From positions 3,128,501 to 3,192,500 of the forward strand of contig NZ_CP011388.1 of assembly GCF_001644605.1 (NCBI RefSeq): DNA of 64,000 bases. The letters are read 5' to 3'. This stretch comes from Paenibacillus swuensis. Its GTDB lineage: Bacteria; Bacillota; Bacilli; Paenibacillales; DY6. Made by a program: the position numbers and the translations under genes. The notes under the pieces are model-generated. The model was not told the origin of the DNA, searched no databases, and was given only the letters and a program-made list of their open reading frames with translations. Shown here piece after piece: positions 7,680 through 17,148 of this stretch (the first letter of the stretch is position 1; each line of letters opens with the position of its first letter).

Positions 7680-10352
7680 ATGTCAGAACCAACCGAAACG
7701 AAACAAACAGGCTCCATGCCGACCACTTATGATCCCAAAGCCGCCGAAGCGAAATGGTACGCTTATTGGAACGAACATGGTTTCTTTAAAGCCGGAGAGC
7801 GCAAAGACGCGGAAACGTACACCATCGTTATACCGCCTCCCAATGTTACGGGTATGCTTCATATCGGCCACGCTTTGGACTTTACATTGCAGGATATCCT
7901 GATTCGCACGAAACGCATGCAAGGCTATGACGCCCTATGGCTGCCGGGTACCGATCACGCGGGGATTGCCACACAAACACGTGTGGAAGCGAAGCTGCGG
8001 GAAGAGCAGGGGCTGACCCGTTATGATTTGGGCCGGGAGAAATTTCTTGAGCAAGTGTGGGACTGGAAAGATCAATACGCGAACACGATACGGGATCAAT
8101 GGGCCAAAATGGGCTTGTCGCTGGACTACAGCCGCGAGCGATTCACGTTGGATGAAGGCTTATCCAAGGCGGTTCGCGTTGTATTCAAAAAGTTGTACGA
8201 TAAAGGCCTGATTTACCGCGGTAACTATATTATTAACTGGGATCCGGCAGCGCGTACGGCCTTGTCGGATATCGAGGTTGAATATAAAGAAGTTCAGGGC
8301 AATCTCTATCATTTGCAGTATCCGTTAAAAGACGGCGGAGGATATATCACGGTGGCTACCACGCGTCCGGAGACGATGCTTGGCGACACCGCGGTCGCGG
8401 TGCATCCTGAAGACGAGCGCTACAAGCACTTGATCGGTTCCATGCTCGTACTGCCCATTATTGGCCGTGAAATCCCGATTATCGCCGATGATTACGTGGA
8501 GAAAGAGTTCGGCAGCGGCGCGGTGAAAATTACACCGGCTCATGATCCGAATGACTTTGAGATGGGTTTGCGTCATAACCTGCCGCAGATTCTTGTCATG
8601 GACGAATCCGGCACGATGAACGCGAATGCAGGCAAGTATCAGGGAATGGACCGCGCGGATTGCCGCAAGGCTATTGTCGAGGATATGAAAGCCTCTGGCG
8701 TATTGGTGAAGATCGAGGAGCATGTGCATCAAGTCGGTCACAGCGAACGCAGCGGTGCGGTGGTAGAGCCGTATTTGTCCACGCAATGGTTTGTGAAGAT
8801 GAAACCGTTGGCGGAACGCGCGATTGAAGCGCAGAAATCCGGAAAAGGCGTGCAATTCGTTCCGGACCGTTTCGAGAAAATTTATTTACATTGGATTGAG
8901 AATGTAAGAGACTGGTGTATTTCGCGTCAGCTTTGGTGGGGACACCGGATTCCTGCTTGGTATTGCCAGACTTGCGGCGAACCGACCGTATCCGATGAGG
9001 AAGCGACTTCCTGTTCGCATTGCGGTTCCTCGGATTTGCGCCAGGATAACGATGTGCTGGATACATGGTTCAGTTCCGCGCTTTGGCCCTTCTCCACGTT
9101 GGGCTGGCCTGACGATGCCGAAGATCTCAAGCGTTATTATCCGACAGGCGTATTGGTTACGGGTTATGATATTATCTACTTCTGGGTAGCCCGGATGATT
9201 TTCACAGCATTGGAATTCACGGATGAAATTCCGTTTAAAGATGTGTTGATCCATGGATTGGTACGCGATTCCGAAGGACGCAAGATGTCCAAATCACTTG
9301 GAAACGGCGTGGATCCGCTCGATGTGATTGAGCAGTACGGCGCTGACGCCATGCGCTTTATGATTTCAACAGGCAGCACGCCTGGTCAAGATCTGCGCTT
9401 CCGCTTCGAGAAAGTGGAGCAGGCGCGTAATTTTGCCAATAAGATCTGGAATGCTTCCCGCTTTGCCCTCATGAATTTGGAAGGCGTAACGGCAACGGAT
9501 ATTGATATTTCCGGAGAGCTGGGGACAGCCGACCGCTGGATTCTGCATCGCTTGAATGAAACGGCTCGGGATATTACGCGCCTGATCGATTCGTACGAGT
9601 TTGGCGAAACCGGCCGGATTCTGTACAACTTTATCTGGGACGATCTGTGCGACTGGTATATTGAGTTCGCGAAGCTTTCCCTTTATGGCGAAGACGCTGC
9701 GGCGAAGAAACAAACGCAATCCGTTCTCGCTTACGTTTTGGATCATACCCAGCGTATGATTCACCCGTTCATGCCGTTTATTTCGGAAGAGATCTGGCAG
9801 CATCTGCCGCATGAGGGTGAGACGATTACCCTGGCCGCCTGGCCGCAATATGACGCATCCAAAGAAGCTCCGGACGCCGTGAAAGAAATGGAACTGCTTA
9901 TGGATATTATTCGCTCCGTTCGTAACATCCGTGCGGAAGTTAACGTGCCGATGAGCAAAAAGATTGAGTTGATGGTGAAGGCGGCGGATGCCGATACCCT
10001 CGCTATTTTGCGCAGGAATGAAATGTATTTGACCCGTTTCTGTAATACGTCAGCGCTTGAGGTGGACACCGATGTGGCCGCGCCTGACAAAGCCATGACT
10101 ACCATCGTGACCGGTGCGGAACTGTTCTTGCCTTTGGCCGGACTGATCGATATTACTCAAGAGATTGCGCGGTTGGAGAAGGAAGCGGCTACGCTCACTT
10201 CTGAAGTGGAACGTGTGGATAAGAAGCTTTCCAATCAAGGTTTCGTGGCCAAAGCGCCTGCGCATGTAATCGAAGAAGAGAAGGCGAAACAGAAGGATTA
10301 TGCGGATAAACGGGATAAAGTAATGGCTCGGATCGCTGAACTGCGCGGGTAA
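7680..10352 (+). CDS. valS: Valyl-tRNA synthetase
   Basis: Class Ia synthetase charging tRNA(Val). The 890-residue protein has the HIGH signature as HIGH at 61-64 ([15 protein letters not shown]), an editing domain in the region [17 protein letters not shown], a zinc-binding cysteine set (CQTCGEP...CSHCGS), KMSKS at 535-539, an anticodon-binding domain, and a C-terminal coiled coil (from about 820) typical of ValRS. ATG 7680 is chosen over an in-frame GTG at 7665 because GGAGG (7667-7671) lies 8 bases before it. Expression is set by the T-box leader. It is probably cotranscribed with folC and murC. Confidence 0.98.
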   Translation: MSEPTETKQTGSMPTTYDPKAAEAKWYAYWNEHGFFKAGERKDAETYTIVIPPPNVTGMLHIGHALDFTLQDILIRTKRMQGYDALWLPGTDHAGIATQTRVEAKLREEQGLTRYDLGREKFLEQVWDWKDQYANTIRDQWAKMGLSLDYSRERFTLDEGLSKAVRVVFKKLYDKGLIYRGNYIINWDPAARTALSDIEVEYKEVQGNLYHLQYPLKDGGGYITVATTRPETMLGDTAVAVHPEDERYKHLIGSMLVLPIIGREIPIIADDYVEKEFGSGAVKITPAHDPNDFEMGLRHNLPQILVMDESGTMNANAGKYQGMDRADCRKAIVEDMKASGVLVKIEEHVHQVGHSERSGAVVEPYLSTQWFVKMKPLAERAIEAQKSGKGVQFVPDRFEKIYLHWIENVRDWCISRQLWWGHRIPAWYCQTCGEPTVSDEEATSCSHCGSSDLRQDNDVLDTWFSSALWPFSTLGWPDDAEDLKRYYPTGVLVTGYDIIYFWVARMIFTALEFTDEIPFKDVLIHGLVRDSEGRKMSKSLGNGVDPLDVIEQYGADAMRFMISTGSTPGQDLRFRFEKVEQARNFANKIWNASRFALMNLEGVTATDIDISGELGTADRWILHRLNETARDITRLIDSYEFGETGRILYNFIWDDLCDWYIEFAKLSLYGEDAAAKKQTQSVLAYVLDHTQRMIHPFMPFISEEIWQHLPHEGETITLAAWPQYDASKEAPDAVKEMELLMDIIRSVRNIRAEVNVPMSKKIELMVKAADADTLAILRRNEMYLTRFCNTSALEVDTDVAAPDKAMTTIVTGAELFLPLAGLIDITQEIARLEKEAATLTSEVERVDKKLSNQGFVAKAPAHVIEEEKAKQKDYADKRDKVMARIAELRG

Positions 10353-10380
10353 CGAACTCCATAGTTAAAGGATGAACTAC

Positions 10381-11748
10381 ATGACTAAATCCGGCGAAAT
10401 CATGCCGCTTCAAACCTATAGAGAAGCTGTAGAGTGGATTAACGGGCTGATTCCTTTCGGGATTAAGCCCGGATTACAACGTATGGAAGTATTTATGGAG
10501 AAGCTGGGCCATCCGGAACGGAGGCTCAAGTTCATCCATGTCGCAGGTACGAACGGCAAAGGCTCTACCTGTGCTTATTTGGAACGGGTTTTGCGTCAAG
10601 CCGGATATGATACAGGGATGTTTACTTCTCCCTATATGGAGAAGTTTACGAACCGGTTGAAATTTAACGGTGAGGATATTCCTGAGGATGTCCTGCTAAC
10701 CTTAACCAATCGGCTGAAACCCATCGCTTTGGAGATTGAGGAAAGCGAGTTGGGATCTCCCACAATGTTTGAAGTGACCACCGCGCTCGCCATTGCTTAT
10801 TACGGTACCGTGTCTTTTCCGGATTGGGTTGTCTGGGAAGCCGGTCTCGGGGGACGCTTGGATTGTACGAACATTGTCAATCCTGTTGTTTCCGTGATTA
10901 CCAATGTCGGCCACGACCATATGGATGTGTTGGGGGATACGCTTGCTGAAATTGCTTCGGAAAAAGCGGGCATCATTAAACCCGGTGTACCCGTAGTTAC
11001 GGGCGCCGATCAACCGGAAGTGCTCCAGGTCATTCTTGAAAAGGCGAGAGAACGCCGGAGCTCCGCGTATGTTTTGGGAGATCAGTTTTCATTTGTGTCG
11101 AAAGCGGTTAAAGAGAACGAGCAGCACTTTGATTTCCAGGGACCTTTCCGCCCGTTGAAAGATATCGCCATTGCCATGAACGGCAGACATCAGATGGTGA
11201 ATGCCACCGTTGCACTGATGACACTGGAAGTATTGCGGCAGTATTCGGCTGTCCTTTTGGAAGATGAAGATGTCCTGGCGGGTTTTGGAGCCACCGGCTG
11301 GCCGGGAAGGCTGGAAATGGTAGCAAGCGAACCTCGTATTCTTCTAGACGGAGCTCATAATCCTGAGGGTGCGGCGACGCTTGCGGAGGCTTTAACGACG
11401 GTTTATTCTTATCGCAAATTGAATTTAATGGTAGGTATGCTTTCTACCAAGAATCATTTGGGATATTTGAAGCATATACTACCCATAGCGGATAATCTTA
11501 TCCTTACCGAACCGGATTTTCGAAAAAAGATGGATGCGGCTGAGCTTCTTCGATTGGCGGAAACATTGCAGCGAGACATGAACAGAGAGATCCCGATCGT
11601 GGTAGAGCCCGACTGGCGTAAGGCGTTGGATCTTCTGAAAGACATGACGGAACAGGAAGATCTGGCGGTTGTTTCAGGAACGTTATATCTGATTTCAGAT
11701 GTGCGCTCCTGGATTTTATATCATTCCGATTCGGAAAAAGGTTGGTGA
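10381..11748 (+). CDS. folC: Bifunctional folylpolyglutamate synthase / dihydrofolate synthase
   Basis: Adds glutamate to folates and, in bifunctional forms, to dihydropteroate. A 455-residue Mur-ligase fold: P-loop [16 protein letters not shown] near residue 54, then [14 protein letters not shown] and the C-terminal [11 protein letters not shown] motif. ATG 10381 is preferred because AAAGGA (10366-10371) abuts the earlier in-frame ATG at 10372 but is correctly spaced from 10381. It follows valS directly, as in B. subtilis, and probably shares its T-box controlled transcript. Confidence 0.94.
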   Translation: MTKSGEIMPLQTYREAVEWINGLIPFGIKPGLQRMEVFMEKLGHPERRLKFIHVAGTNGKGSTCAYLERVLRQAGYDTGMFTSPYMEKFTNRLKFNGEDIPEDVLLTLTNRLKPIALEIEESELGSPTMFEVTTALAIAYYGTVSFPDWVVWEAGLGGRLDCTNIVNPVVSVITNVGHDHMDVLGDTLAEIASEKAGIIKPGVPVVTGADQPEVLQVILEKARERRSSAYVLGDQFSFVSKAVKENEQHFDFQGPFRPLKDIAIAMNGRHQMVNATVALMTLEVLRQYSAVLLEDEDVLAGFGATGWPGRLEMVASEPRILLDGAHNPEGAATLAEALTTVYSYRKLNLMVGMLSTKNHLGYLKHILPIADNLILTEPDFRKKMDAAELLRLAETLQRDMNREIPIVVEPDWRKALDLLKDMTEQEDLAVVSGTLYLISDVRSWILYHSDSEKGW

Positions 11749-11755
11749 GACAGAT

Positions 11756-13132
11756 TTGAATACAGCGGAACATGTACATTTTATCGGAATCGGCGGCTAC
11801 GGCATGAGCGCGATCGCGAGAGTCATGCTGGAAATGGGATACCGGGTCACCGGCTCCGATGTCGCACAGCAAGAGTTGACGGACAAACTGGCGGCCAAGG
11901 GCGCGCAAATTTATATCGGTCATGAAGCGGGCAACGTGCAGGGAGCTAACCTGGTTGTTTATTCCACGGCTCTGACCAAAGATAATGTAGAGATTATGGA
12001 AGCGGAAAAACTGAATATTCCTGTGATTCACCGTTCTCAGATGCTCGCCCGCTTAATGAATGTTCGCAAGGGCGTAGCCGTGGCGGGAGCACACGGGAAA
12101 ACTACTACTTCCTCCATGATTGCTCTGGTCATGGAGTTATGCGGAACCGACCCGACGTATATTATCGGGGGAGAAATTATGAATGTCGGCAACAATGCCA
12201 AAGCAGGTAAAGGGGATTATGTGGTGGCGGAGGCCGATGAGAGCGACGGCTCTTTTCTGCAATATCATTCTACCCTTGCCGTAGTGACGAATATTGAACC
12301 GGATCATCTGGAGAACTATGATGGCAATTATGAAAATCTAAAAGCCGCTTACGTGAAGTTTCTGAGTCAGGTTAAGGATGACGGTAAAGCGGTCATCTGT
12401 CTGGATGATGCGGATTTAGCGGAGATGAAGCCGAAGCTGAACAGCGAGGTTGTGACTTACGGAATCCATTCCGAAGCCGATTACACAGCTCGCAATATTC
12501 GCTTGGGGGATCGTAAGGTGGCCTATGAGGTATATCACGGGGTGACGTTACTGGGAGAAGTGGAATTATCCGTTCCCGGAAAGCATAACGTTTACAATTC
12601 CCTGGCTACCATTATCGTATGTCTGGAAGCGGGAATTCCGTTTGCCCGTATAGCGGAGGCGATCAAGGAGTTCCGCGGCGCCAAACGTCGTTTTCAGGTG
12701 TTGGGCGAGGTGGACGGCATCCTCGTTATAGATGATTATGCGCATCACCCGACGGAAATTGAAGCGACGATATCTGCCGCTAAAGCTACCGGAAAACATA
12801 TCATTGCTGTGTTCCAGCCTCAGCGTTACACGAGAACATTCTTCTTGCTGGATCAATTCAGCCGGGCGTTTCATGAAGCGGATGAAGTCATCATCACGGA
12901 TATTTATTCGCCGGCGGGGGAGAAGCAGATTGAAGGCGTGAATTCGCAGAAGCTGGTGGAATTGATTATACAGAACAGCAATGCCAACACAACGTACTTA
13001 CCGACCAAAGAAGAGGTGCAAACGCTCTTGTTGAACCGTGTGAAGAGCGGCGATCTTGTCATCACGATGGGTGCCGGAGATATTTGGAAGGCAGCCGACG
13101 GATTGGCTAAAGGATTGCGCGCCCGGGTCTAG
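11756..13132 (+). CDS. murC: UDP-N-acetylmuramate--L-alanine ligase
   Basis: Cytosolic peptidoglycan enzyme that adds L-Ala to UDP-MurNAc. The 458-residue protein begins [17 protein letters not shown] (Rossmann-like UDP-binding loop), has the ATP P-loop [10 protein letters not shown] at about 111-120, [10 protein letters not shown], and the C-terminal [13 protein letters not shown] and FQPQRYTRT motifs of MurC. TTG 11756 gives the normal length; the frame stays open upstream into folC (to 11699), but that would add residues without family counterparts. The ribosome-binding site before the TTG is weak (GGTGAG), so coupling to folC, whose stop is 7 bases earlier, is likely. A strong terminator follows. 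Confidence 0.94.
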   Translation: MNTAEHVHFIGIGGYGMSAIARVMLEMGYRVTGSDVAQQELTDKLAAKGAQIYIGHEAGNVQGANLVVYSTALTKDNVEIMEAEKLNIPVIHRSQMLARLMNVRKGVAVAGAHGKTTTSSMIALVMELCGTDPTYIIGGEIMNVGNNAKAGKGDYVVAEADESDGSFLQYHSTLAVVTNIEPDHLENYDGNYENLKAAYVKFLSQVKDDGKAVICLDDADLAEMKPKLNSEVVTYGIHSEADYTARNIRLGDRKVAYEVYHGVTLLGEVELSVPGKHNVYNSLATIIVCLEAGIPFARIAEAIKEFRGAKRRFQVLGEVDGILVIDDYAHHPTEIEATISAAKATGKHIIAVFQPQRYTRTFFLLDQFSRAFHEADEVIITDIYSPAGEKQIEGVNSQKLVELIIQNSNANTTYLPTKEEVQTLLLNRVKSGDLVITMGAGDIWKAADGLAKGLRARV

Positions 13133-13139
13133 AAATTTA

Positions 13140-13168
13140 TTGTTGATCCCGGTTTGATGTGATACAAT
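13140..13168 (+). promoter_or_regulatory. Promoter upstream of the murC-distal hairpin
   Basis: TTGTTG (13140-13145), 17-base spacer, TACAAT (13163-13168). It lies after the murC stop but before the hairpin at 13197-13232, so its transcript would begin near 13175 and immediately meet that hairpin before the nuclease-like gene at 13277. Confidence 0.45.
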
Positions 13169-13196
13169 TCTTCCACATATGAAAGTGGCATAGCAT

Positions 13197-13237
13197 GCCC
13201 TGAATTCTCTCTTAAGAGGGAGGATTTGGGGCTTTTT
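13197..13237 (+). terminator. Strong terminator after murC / in the leader of the nuclease-like gene
   Basis: A 15-bp stem including G-U pairs (13197-13211 with 13218-13232; loop TTAAGA) followed by TTTTT. It ends the valS-folC-murC transcript and could also attenuate transcription from the promoter at 13140-13168. Confidence 0.8.
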
Positions 13238-13276
13238 GGTATTGTTTTTAAATTAGAATGAGATAGGGGGATATTC

Positions 13277-13945
13277 TTGGGGTTTACGGAGGAGCACGAG
13301 CGATGGTTGCAGCAACATTTGGCAAGCAGGACCGGTGAGCGCAAAGATCGTCTGAAGCGTGGGCATGCGCATGGGGAACGATTGTTTTGTGAGAAGGTGT
13401 GGTGGCCTTTAGTTGGCACATTGGAGTACTTGCACCCAGAATATGAAGTGGCGGATTGGAGAGGGCGGCCGTATTTTGTGGATTTTGTATGGAAGAGAGG
13501 CTATGTGAATGTGGGACTGGAGATCAAATCATTTGGGACGCATGTGCAACATAGGGATCGGTCCGGTTTTCGCAAAGAAAATAATCGGGAATTGTACATT
13601 AGAGGACGGGGGGTGGAAGTACTATCGGTATCCTATGATGAAATTGTAGAGAATCCTTCATTGGTTATGTCTTTATTACAGCCCATATTTGCACCGTTGA
13701 TGCATAGAAAAGAATCGGAAAAACCATTTACTCGAAATGAACGAGACACCTTACGGCTTGCTGTGCGGCAGGGTGGTTTCATTCGTCCAGTCGATGTGAT
13801 GAATGAGCTGGAATTGGGACGCAAGAGCGTAGTGCTCATCATACAAAGTTTGTGCGAACAAGGTAAGTTATCCCCAGTGAACAACGGTGCTCGTACAACC
13901 AAATATGAATTGAACTGGTCAGAGATGGACTCGTGGAGAATTTAG
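13277..13945 (+). CDS. Nuclease-like (PD-(D/E)XK, DUF559/Vsr-like) protein with C-terminal winged helix
   Basis: Not an assigned gene. The 222-residue protein starts at TTG 13277 behind GGGGG. Residues 30-125 look like a small PD-(D/E)XK nuclease of the Vsr/DUF559 kind: an N-terminal acidic residue (E35 in HGERLF), D69 in RPYFVDF, and E82-I-K84 in VGLEIKSFG, in the usual order and strand context, followed by a strand-helix unit (VEVLSVSYDEIVENP). Residues about 152-212 resemble a winged helix (TRNERDTLRLAVRQGGFIR, then VMNELELGRKSVVLIIQSL). I recall proteins with similar N-termini as multicopy, poorly characterised genes in Paenibacillaceae; that is memory, not a search. The stop codon overlaps the first unit of a 51-bp tandem array. 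It sits between two conserved blocks as an apparent insertion. DNA binding and cleavage are inferred. Confidence 0.65.
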   Translation: MGFTEEHERWLQQHLASRTGERKDRLKRGHAHGERLFCEKVWWPLVGTLEYLHPEYEVADWRGRPYFVDFVWKRGYVNVGLEIKSFGTHVQHRDRSGFRKENNRELYIRGRGVEVLSVSYDEIVENPSLVMSLLQPIFAPLMHRKESEKPFTRNERDTLRLAVRQGGFIRPVDVMNELELGRKSVVLIIQSLCEQGKLSPVNNGARTTKYELNWSEMDSWRI

Positions 13946-14351
13946 TGTGCCTGGGGAAATTAAATCAGCGGAAAAGGGTGGATGGGTAGAAAATAGTGTG
14001 CCCAGGGACATTAATCTGGCGGATATAGGTGGCAGGGGAGCGAATAGAGTGCCTAGGGGCATTAAACTGACGGATATAGGTTGTAGGAGAGCGAATAGTG
14101 TGCCTAGGATCATTAAATCGGCGGATGTGGGTGGATGGGGATCGAATAGAGTGCCTAGGGACATTAAATCGGCGGATGTGGGTGTATGATGATCGAATAG
14201 AGTGCCTAGGGACATTAAATCGGCGGATGTGGGTGTATGATGATCGAATAGTGCGCCCAGGGACTTTAAATCAGCTGAAATGGGTGGATGGGTAGAAATT
14301 AGTGTGCCCAGGGACATTAAATCATCGGATGGTTTTGGGGGTAAAGATTGG
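13944..14351. repeat. Eight tandem 51-bp direct repeats
   Basis: Units start at 13944, 13995, 14046, 14097, 14148, 14199, 14250 and 14301, each exactly 51 bp with no insertions or deletions. Units 5 and 6 are identical; units 1, 2, 7 and 8 are more diverged and unit 8 decays in its second half. The best-conserved part is GTGCCTAGGGACATTAAAT at the start of each unit, whose first 12 bases form a near-palindrome centred on CCTAGG. A partial ninth relic may be GCGAATGGTGTCCC near 14366-14379. There are no unique spacers, so it is not a CRISPR array. Fifty-one is 17 codons, so long frames are open on both strands, but none has a convincing ribosome-binding site. The region to 14400 has no other gene. 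Confidence 0.95.
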
Positions 14352-14402
14352 TACTGAATGTAGAGCGAATGGTGTCCCTTGCTAAAATTTTGTCCGCATC
14401 TA

Positions 14403-14431
14403 TCATATTTGCCCGCATTGTCTCATAGATT
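14403..14431 (+). promoter_or_regulatory. SigmaE-like promoter before the SPOR-domain gene
   Basis: TCATATT (14403-14409) matches the sigmaE -35 consensus KMATATT exactly; after a 14-base spacer comes CATAGATT (14424-14431), one mismatch from CATACAnT. The same pair and spacing occurs before spoIVFA. It is 35 bases before the start codon. Confidence 0.55.
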
Positions 14432-14465
14432 TGTTAATAGACTATGGACAAGGGAGCGGATCCAT

Positions 14466-15947
14466 GTGAACAAAGCGAGAATAACGTACAGATTTGACCG
14501 TCCGGAAAAACCAACCGGTGCTCATTCACATAAAGATGACAAGGGCAACATTCAGGGGAAAGTGATTCCGTTGACAGTGGAGGAGGTGTCCGTCACGGAA
14601 ACGGTCACTCCTGCGGCAAGAGATAATGAGCACTCACCTTCTCCTGACCCAACGGAGCCAAGCGATACCATCGTGTTCAATCCTGCTCCTGTCGCCAAAC
14701 AAACCAAGGAGAAGAAGGAGAACCAAGCGAACAATGAATTAAAGCCAAAGAGGGAAGCAACACTGACCTCCATACCGGACAAGTCTCCAACCTATGCCGA
14801 TACCCAACCGCTCAATCAATTTACAACGGATTATGGTGCCTGGAATAGTCCCTTTACGGAAGAAACATATCGTTTAGAAAGAATGATCCGGGAGTCAGAT
14901 CGAACCGCGTATGCCGGAACGCAAGGTTCCAAGGCCTCAAGGAGCAACCTGGATTCAGAAACAGGGTACTATGTGGAAGAAACCTCAATGGACCGGGAAT
15001 ATCATAGACCGATTATTGACGAACGTCCGATACGTCCTTCCGCCGCTTTTCGTACCCGCGGTTCCGAGGGCATTTCTTGGTTCAAAATTTTCGGCTCTGT
15101 TACAGCCGCCATCGCAACCGGCGCGTTGTTCGGTTATGTGGTACTTTCACTTTTTAACCCGGACTCAAACATGAATTTGCTAAACCCGATGAACAGCTTT
15201 GGAAACGCGGCAACGCAGAAGAACGATAATACGAACACGACTACACAGAACCCAGCGGCCAACAACATAAGTGGTGCCAATAAACCTACAGAGGCAACGG
15301 CAGGTACTTTGGAAGCAGCTTGGCCAGCCAGAACCTATTACGTGCTGCAGAACGGCGTGTTCAGCACTCTGGAGGGAGCGGAAACCGCTAAGGAGGACTT
15401 GAAACAGAAAGGCTATGCTGCCGCTTGGGAAGCGGGTAGTCAATATACGGTCTTTGTTGGGATGACGGACACTCAGGAACAAGCCAAAAGTCTTGGCGAA
15501 CAGTTAAAACAAGATGGTCTGGAGGTCTATGCCAAGGCGTTCGAATTGCCTGCGGTATCACGAATTCACTGGCAAGGCGGTGAGTCGGAGGCTCCGGGGC
15601 TCTATGCCGAACAAAGCAGCAAGCTTGCCGGTCAGCTTGCGCAATGGACACAAGCCCATTTGCAGGATGCGGCACCGGCTTCACTAACCGATGGCGAATG
15701 GTCCGCCCTTAAGCAATCCCATGAAACCTGGACGAAATTAGCATCCGAAGCTTCGGAAGGACTTCCCGAAGCGGGACGAAAGTTGATGGGACAAATGAAT
15801 CAATCCATGAACAATGCGGTCATGGCTATGGAGCAATATCGCAAACAAACATCAACTTCGTATTTATGGCAGGCGCAAAGCGCGCTCCTACAGTTTATAA
15901 TGACAGAGAAGGAATGGCTGCTAGCGATATCAGCAGATCCTTCATAA
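14466..15947 (+). CDS. spoIIB: SPOR-domain membrane protein, probable SpoIIB homologue
   Basis: Probably a sporulation protein that binds septal peptidoglycan during engulfment. The 493-residue protein has a long charged cytoplasmic region (1-205), one membrane helix (about 210-230, VTAAIATGALFGYVVLSLF), an Asn/Thr-rich linker, a SPOR domain (about 290-365; TYYVLQNGVFSTLEGAE then YTVFVGMTDTQEQAKSL), and a helical C-terminus. GTG 14466 has AGGGAG 9 bases upstream. SpoIIB of B. subtilis is a SPOR protein just upstream of maf-radC-mreB, the position seen here, though it is shorter (about 330 residues). The sigmaE-like promoter upstream supports a sporulation role. The ortholog name rests mainly on synteny and domain. 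Confidence 0.72.
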   Translation: MNKARITYRFDRPEKPTGAHSHKDDKGNIQGKVIPLTVEEVSVTETVTPAARDNEHSPSPDPTEPSDTIVFNPAPVAKQTKEKKENQANNELKPKREATLTSIPDKSPTYADTQPLNQFTTDYGAWNSPFTEETYRLERMIRESDRTAYAGTQGSKASRSNLDSETGYYVEETSMDREYHRPIIDERPIRPSAAFRTRGSEGISWFKIFGSVTAAIATGALFGYVVLSLFNPDSNMNLLNPMNSFGNAATQKNDNTNTTTQNPAANNISGANKPTEATAGTLEAAWPARTYYVLQNGVFSTLEGAETAKEDLKQKGYAAAWEAGSQYTVFVGMTDTQEQAKSLGEQLKQDGLEVYAKAFELPAVSRIHWQGGESEAPGLYAEQSSKLAGQLAQWTQAHLQDAAPASLTDGEWSALKQSHETWTKLASEASEGLPEAGRKLMGQMNQSMNNAVMAMEQYRKQTSTSYLWQAQSALLQFIMTEKEWLLAISADPS

Positions 15948-15991
15948 GCGGTTAGAGCGAGGAATTATACTAACAGTCTTCATACTGCGAG

Positions 15992-16021
15992 GACTGACAA
16001 CCGACCCGTTGTCAGTCTTTC
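15992..16021 (+). terminator. Terminator after spoIIB-like gene
   Basis: Perfect 10-bp stem GACTGACAAC/GTTGTCAGTC (15992-16001 with 16008-16017, 6-base loop) followed by TTTCT. Confidence 0.85.
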
Positions 16022-16117
16022 TGCCGTGATTACAAATAAATCCAAGTGTGCGTTGTGCACGGCGTCGATAAGGGCTTATAATAATAGGTAATCCACAAGC
16101 GCGGAGGAATTCGGACG

Positions 16118-16360
16118 ATGAAGAAGAATACGTTGACGTTAATCATTTTTATTCTATTAGGATTATTGCTAGGTTCGATTGCGGCGCATGTGTTGTCCGG
16201 CGTGAAACAGTTATCTTTTTTGACCGAATCCACAATGATTTCATGGCAACCCCGCGCGAATCTAGATGTAATTAGTTATGATCTCAAGTTACAGGTTAAA
16301 CTAAGCGTGATGAGCATCTTGGGTTTAGTTGCATCCATCTGGATTTACCGCAAGTTGTAG
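16118..16360 (+). CDS. DUF4321-type small membrane protein
   Basis: An 80-residue protein with two hydrophobic segments: TLIIFILLGLLLGSIAAHVL near the N-terminus and LSVMSILGLVASIWIY at the C-terminus, joined by a polar loop. The overall form and the location beside maf match the small DUF4321 family found in Firmicutes. A good ribosome-binding site (GCGGAGGA) lies about 10 bases before ATG 16118. Function is unknown; position before maf-radC-mreB suggests an envelope role, but nothing in the sequence shows it. It sits alone between a terminator and maf. Confidence 0.75.
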   Translation: MKKNTLTLIIFILLGLLLGSIAAHVLSGVKQLSFLTESTMISWQPRANLDVISYDLKLQVKLSVMSILGLVASIWIYRKL

Positions 16361-16494
16361 TGAACAGGCAGATTACTAAACTTCCAACATTTGCTGTTGT
16401 TGGTTTAGGTCGAATACCGATATAGTAGCATTAGGTTTTAAGTCCTGCTTTCATCTCATCTCATCTGGTTATTAAGCATCAGGAGGACAAGCCG

Positions 16495-17097
16495 TTGACA
16501 AATGTACAACATCATCTTATTTTGGCTTCATCTTCACCACGCAGACAGGAATTGATCCGGACACTGGGTATTCCTTATTCCATCAGGGTCAGCAACGCGG
16601 ATGAAACGACAGCTCCGGGAATGCTTCCGCAAGCGATTGTTGAATCTTTATCCTTATGTAAAGCACAGACGGTACTAGATTTGCTGACACATGAAGAACG
16701 CTCGGACAAGCACATTATCGGCTCGGATACCATCGTTGTGTTGGATGGTGAGGTGTTAGGCAAACCCCGGAATGAACGGGATGCGCATAGGATGTTAACT
16801 CGGCTGCAAGGCCGGGTGCATGAAGTATACAGCGGTGTTGCTGTTATTCAAGCTTCCGATGGCAAGTACGAGGTCGCTCATAACATGACGCGAGTTACGA
16901 TGAAGCCGTTGGACGCGGCTGCCATAGATCGTTACATCGCTACCGGAGAGCCGATGGATAAGGCAGGTTCCTATGCGATTCAAGGGATCGGAGCGACGAT
17001 GGTTACCTCTATTGAAGGGGACTACTTCAACGTGGTGGGTTTGCCGTTATCGCTTTTATCGGATTTGCTTGCTAAATTTGGCATACGTGTGTTGTAA
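16495..17097 (+). CDS. maf: Maf-family nucleotide pyrophosphatase
   Basis: Hydrolyses non-canonical or canonical nucleoside triphosphates (dTTP/UTP type in most bacterial Maf) and has been linked to septum arrest in B. subtilis. The 200-residue protein shows ILASSSPRRQELIRTLGI at the N-terminus (substrate loop), IIGSDTIVVLDGEVLGKP (catalytic Asp), YIATGEPMDKAGSYAIQG, and EGDYFNVVGLPL at the C-terminus. TTG 16495 has AGGAGG (16481-16486) 8 bases upstream. It starts the maf-radC-mreBCD-minCD cluster in the B. subtilis order. Confidence 0.95.
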   Translation: MTNVQHHLILASSSPRRQELIRTLGIPYSIRVSNADETTAPGMLPQAIVESLSLCKAQTVLDLLTHEERSDKHIIGSDTIVVLDGEVLGKPRNERDAHRMLTRLQGRVHEVYSGVAVIQASDGKYEVAHNMTRVTMKPLDAAAIDRYIATGEPMDKAGSYAIQGIGATMVTSIEGDYFNVVGLPLSLLSDLLAKFGIRVL

Positions 17098-17148
17098 TTT
17101 GCCGGAACATGTTTAATTACATTAAGACAAAGGCAGGGATAGCTGTTG

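Noticed and set aside
9366-9848. Minus-strand frame opposite valS
   Set aside because: valS is full length and certain; the opposing frame has no initiation site or recognisable motif.
13947-14189. Plus-strand frame through the first repeats
   Set aside because: No initiation signal, and it ends in a stop within unit 5; explained by the repeat period.
13919-14317. Minus-strand frame across the 51-bp repeats encoding a 17-residue repeat protein
   Set aside because: The frame is open only because 51 is a multiple of 3; there is no ribosome-binding site before its ATG, and it runs into the end of the nuclease-like gene.
13944-14351. CRISPR array
   Set aside because: The whole unit repeats without unique spacers, and no cas genes are near.
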